A DNA stretch of 16,322 nt from JAQGLW01 sp035995725 (GTDB lineage Bacteria; Pseudomonadota; Gammaproteobacteria; Burkholderiales; Burkholderiaceae_D): positions 1-16,322 of the forward strand of contig DASYKE010000011.1 in the NCBI GenBank assembly GCA_035995725.1, in the 5' to 3' direction. The position numbers and the translations under genes were made by a program. A model generated the notes under the pieces. That model ran no database searches. It was not told the origin of the DNA and worked only from the letters and a program-made list of their open reading frames with translations. Shown here piece after piece: positions 15,501-16,322 of this stretch. How positions within the stretch are numbered: the first letter of the stretch is position 1; every line of letters starts with the position of its first letter.

Positions 15501-15748
15501 ATCTGTCCGCAATCAGCCTTGATCTGAATTCCGTCGATTCGAAACCCGCGGCGCTGCAGGATACGCATGCTGCAAGCAATGATGCGCAGTCCAACGTCGC
15601 CGAAATGGCCACCAAGCTTGACCTTGCTCTTGCCTACCAGGAGATCGGCGACAAGGACGGCGCGCGTGAACTGCTCGATGAAGTCGTCAAAGGCGGCACC
15701 GCCGAGCAAACCGAAAAAGCCAGATCGATGCTGCAAAAGATTGCTTAA
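12533..15748 (+). CDS. fimV: FimV-type polar hub protein with LysM domain
   Basis: A 1071-residue inner-membrane protein. FimV proteins organise the cell pole and are needed for type IV pilus function in Pseudomonas. Parts in order: signal peptide ending near FSSAYGA; the FimV N-terminal periplasmic domain GLGKLTVLSSLGQPLLAEIEL (about 38-158); a Pro/Gln/Ser/Glu-rich region (about 165-325); a LysM peptidoglycan-binding domain YQVKKGDTLSKIA to GQILSLPD (about 331-387); a likely coiled coil (about 486-528); an Ala/Pro linker; a transmembrane helix LLLSSLAAVLAVLVALGIYGF (about 624-645); a cytoplasmic TPR-like part (about 703-790); an acidic, Pro/Ala-rich stretch; and the FimV C-terminal motif LDLALAYQEIGDKDGARELLDEVV (about 1027-1071). 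ATG 12533 gives a normal signal peptide; a TTG at 12482 has a better Shine-Dalgarno site, and ATG 12545 is also possible. No adjacent pilus genes are seen. Confidence 0.93.
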   Translation: MSQKMRLNTRSKFISLSLKTFGAAVASAVLFSSAYGAGLGKLTVLSSLGQPLLAEIELTSISKEEAGALTVKLAPVEAFKRASIEFNPALFTLRFAIQQRSGRQFIRVTSTQPINEPFVDMLLELGGSGSRLVREYTFLLDPAELRRNQPVQIAVPRTPVSAPGPAPHAVAQSEPAPQPAAQSESIPQPTVQPVPPPQPVPPPQPVAQSEPPPQPAAQSEPAAQPDVQSKSAQQPAAQPDSAAQPDPAAQPESVAQPDSATQPMVQSEPPPDTQPESLPQLAAQAEPAEQPTVQVEQPAPQAEPAQPAPAQPAAETQSKKADPKSSAQPQTYQVKKGDTLSKIAGRAKSEGVSLDQMLVALQRANPNAFVGKNINRLRVGQILSLPDAETAGGINDTQAKGIVIAQAADFSSYQKKLAARVAAAAAQKSDEAKQSATGKITTKVEEQSTAANEAKDKLKLSKSGAVSEDASKGGSIAAGAENKIANDKALADANARVKELEKNVSDLAKILEIKNRELAEKQKQALAAKTDTKPAAPAPAAPVAAAPAAPKPAAAPAPQPAPAKAATPAAASAPATVSPPAAQKADVKPPPAKEEKPRASPLKPKAAPAAPPEKGFIDELLDSPLLLSSLAAVLAVLVALGIYGFRRKRNREEFQDSNMLTDSNLKTNSLFGSTGGQSVDTNNSVFNSNFAPSASQLDANEVDPVAEADVYIAYGRDAQAEEILKEALRTQPERNAVRVKLLEIYANRKDVRAFEITASELYSMTKGAGDDWRQAASLGIGIDPKNPLYAGGKPAQGAVAKTAAPKSPPAASLLDELNFDALLNTTRSSNISSENSNPFQSNLASADDTAHAVEVKPKKAAAPVAAPAPVAPVIPVAPPRTAPSAPAAPAVPVSAGLDFDFDLTTLGVKEVQLPPAAPPPKPASVPDLMDLDFLEDSHTAKKPHENNAPAAHAPEIAVDDFALDMHAFSLPQVPAGAHASAPAPNVVDFDLSAISLDLNSVDSKPAALQDTHAASNDAQSNVAEMATKLDLALAYQEIGDKDGARELLDEVVKGGTAEQTEKARSMLQKIA
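13036..13490 (+). repeat. Degenerate Pro/Gln/Ser/Glu repeats inside fimV
   Basis: Within the FimV periplasmic part, short units such as AQSEPAPQP and QPDSAAQ recur about every 7-9 residues, encoded by repeats around CCGCAACCGG and GCGCAGTCCGA. Units vary in length and order. The region would be an extended, flexible spacer between the N-terminal domain and LysM and is likely to vary in length between strains. Confidence 0.7.
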
Positions 15749-15762
15749 AAGCGGCTCCGCTG

Positions 15763-15803
15763 AAAACGGGCGCGGCGCGATGCTTGCGCCCGTTTTGCTT
15801 TTT
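15763..15803 (+). terminator. Intrinsic terminator between fimV and truA
   Basis: A perfect 11-bp stem (AAAACGGGCGC at 15763-15773 against GCGCCCGTTTT at 15786-15796) with a 12-nt loop, followed by GCTTTTT. It lies 14 bp after the fimV stop and only about 30 nt before truA, which must therefore have a promoter at or inside the terminator, or depend on readthrough. Confidence 0.82.
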
Positions 15804-15831
15804 AAACCCGTTTTATGAAACTGGATTCGAA

Positions 15832-16322
15832 TTGAAACGCATTGTTCTCGGTGTTCAATACGACGGCGCCCCCTGGCATGGGTGGCAAACCCAATTGAGC
15901 CGCAACACAGTGCAGGACAAGCTGGAAGAGGCGCTGAAAAAATTCGCCCAGGCCGACATAGCAACGACGTGCGCCGGCCGCACCGATGCAGGCGTCCATG
16001 CCATCGAGCAAGTGGTCCACTTCGATACGGACATCGACCGCGAGGCGTTCTCCTGGGTGCGCGGCGTGAATGCGTTCCTGCCGCCTTCTATCGCGGTACG
16101 CTGGGCCACTGAAGTCAAGCCGGATGCAGTCAAGCCCGATGCGCTCGGCGATTTTCATGCGCGCTTTAGCGCGATTGCACGCACTTATCATTACGTGCTG
16201 CATAACCATCCGATTCGCTCGCCGCTGTTGCTGGGCAAGGCCGGTTGGGTATTCCGTCCGCTTGCCCTTGAGCCGATGCGCGCCGCCGCCCGGTATCTGG
16301 CGGGCACGCATGATTTTTCCGC
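15832..16322 (+). CDS. truA: tRNA pseudouridine(38-40) synthase, 5' part; cut by window end
   Basis: At least 163 residues of TruA, which makes pseudouridine at positions 38-40 of the tRNA anticodon arm. The sequence begins KRIVLGVQYDGAPWHGWQTQ, and the catalytic aspartate is Asp52 in CAGRTDAGVHA; later ARTYHYVLHN and GTHDFSA match the family. The frame is open to the last base, so the C-terminus is missing. The start appears to be TTG 15832, as no ATG or GTG in frame precedes the family's N-terminus. A GGA at 15823-15825 lies 6 nt before it. An upstream six-codon ORF (15815-15835) ends on a TGA overlapping this TTG. truA after fimV is the order I know from other Burkholderiales, where trp genes often follow. 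Confidence 0.94.
   Translation, partial: MKRIVLGVQYDGAPWHGWQTQLSRNTVQDKLEEALKKFAQADIATTCAGRTDAGVHAIEQVVHFDTDIDREAFSWVRGVNAFLPPSIAVRWATEVKPDAVKPDALGDFHARFSAIARTYHYVLHNHPIRSPLLLGKAGWVFRPLALEPMRAAARYLAGTHDFS

Overview
The window is about 16.3 kb of bacterial chromosome with every recognisable gene on the + strand. Protein sequences and gene order (leuC, entericidin, leuD, leuB, asd, fimV, truA) suggest a betaproteobacterium of the order Burkholderiales, probably Oxalobacteraceae or a close relative. This placement rests on recognising protein sequences and synteny, not on a database search.

Layout. Positions 1-216 hold the tail of an acyltransferase-domain protein, probably the PlsC end of an MFS-acyltransferase fusion, followed by an intrinsic terminator. 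A gene-poor stretch (217-655) contains four to five degenerate copies of a 22-bp tandem repeat. Next comes a two-gene unit: an MFS carrier of the oxalate/formate antiporter (OFA) type and a cytoplasmic gamma-glutamyltransferase-family Ntn hydrolase, closed by a terminator. aroC (chorismate synthase) follows with a plausible extended -10 promoter. Then come an HcaT/LacY-like MFS transporter and, 24 bp later, an M48 metalloprotease lipoprotein of the LoiP/YggG type, again closed by a terminator.

From 7413 the leucine genes run leuC, a 48-aa entericidin-like lipoprotein, leuD, leuB, then asd. leuC and leuD encode the two subunits of isopropylmalate isomerase and leuB the next enzyme of leucine synthesis. 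asd supplies aspartate semialdehyde for lysine/diaminopimelate, threonine and methionine. fimV (a large polar hub protein with a LysM domain) follows, then a strong terminator and the 5' part of truA, cut by the window end.

The least ordinary features lie between genes. A family of short elements of about 79 bp with terminal inverted repeats occurs three times around leuB: A and B in front of it, and C behind it in the opposite orientation. They occupy almost all of the leuD-leuB gap and reach to within 13 nt of the leuB and asd start codons. Other points of note are the 22-bp tandem array before the OFA carrier, a 12-bp tandem duplication of the entericidin start codon, and a TTG start for truA that overlaps the stop of a six-codon upstream ORF. 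I see no CRISPR array, phage, insertion sequence or RNA gene, and no convincing new multigene system; most of the window is core housekeeping sequence.
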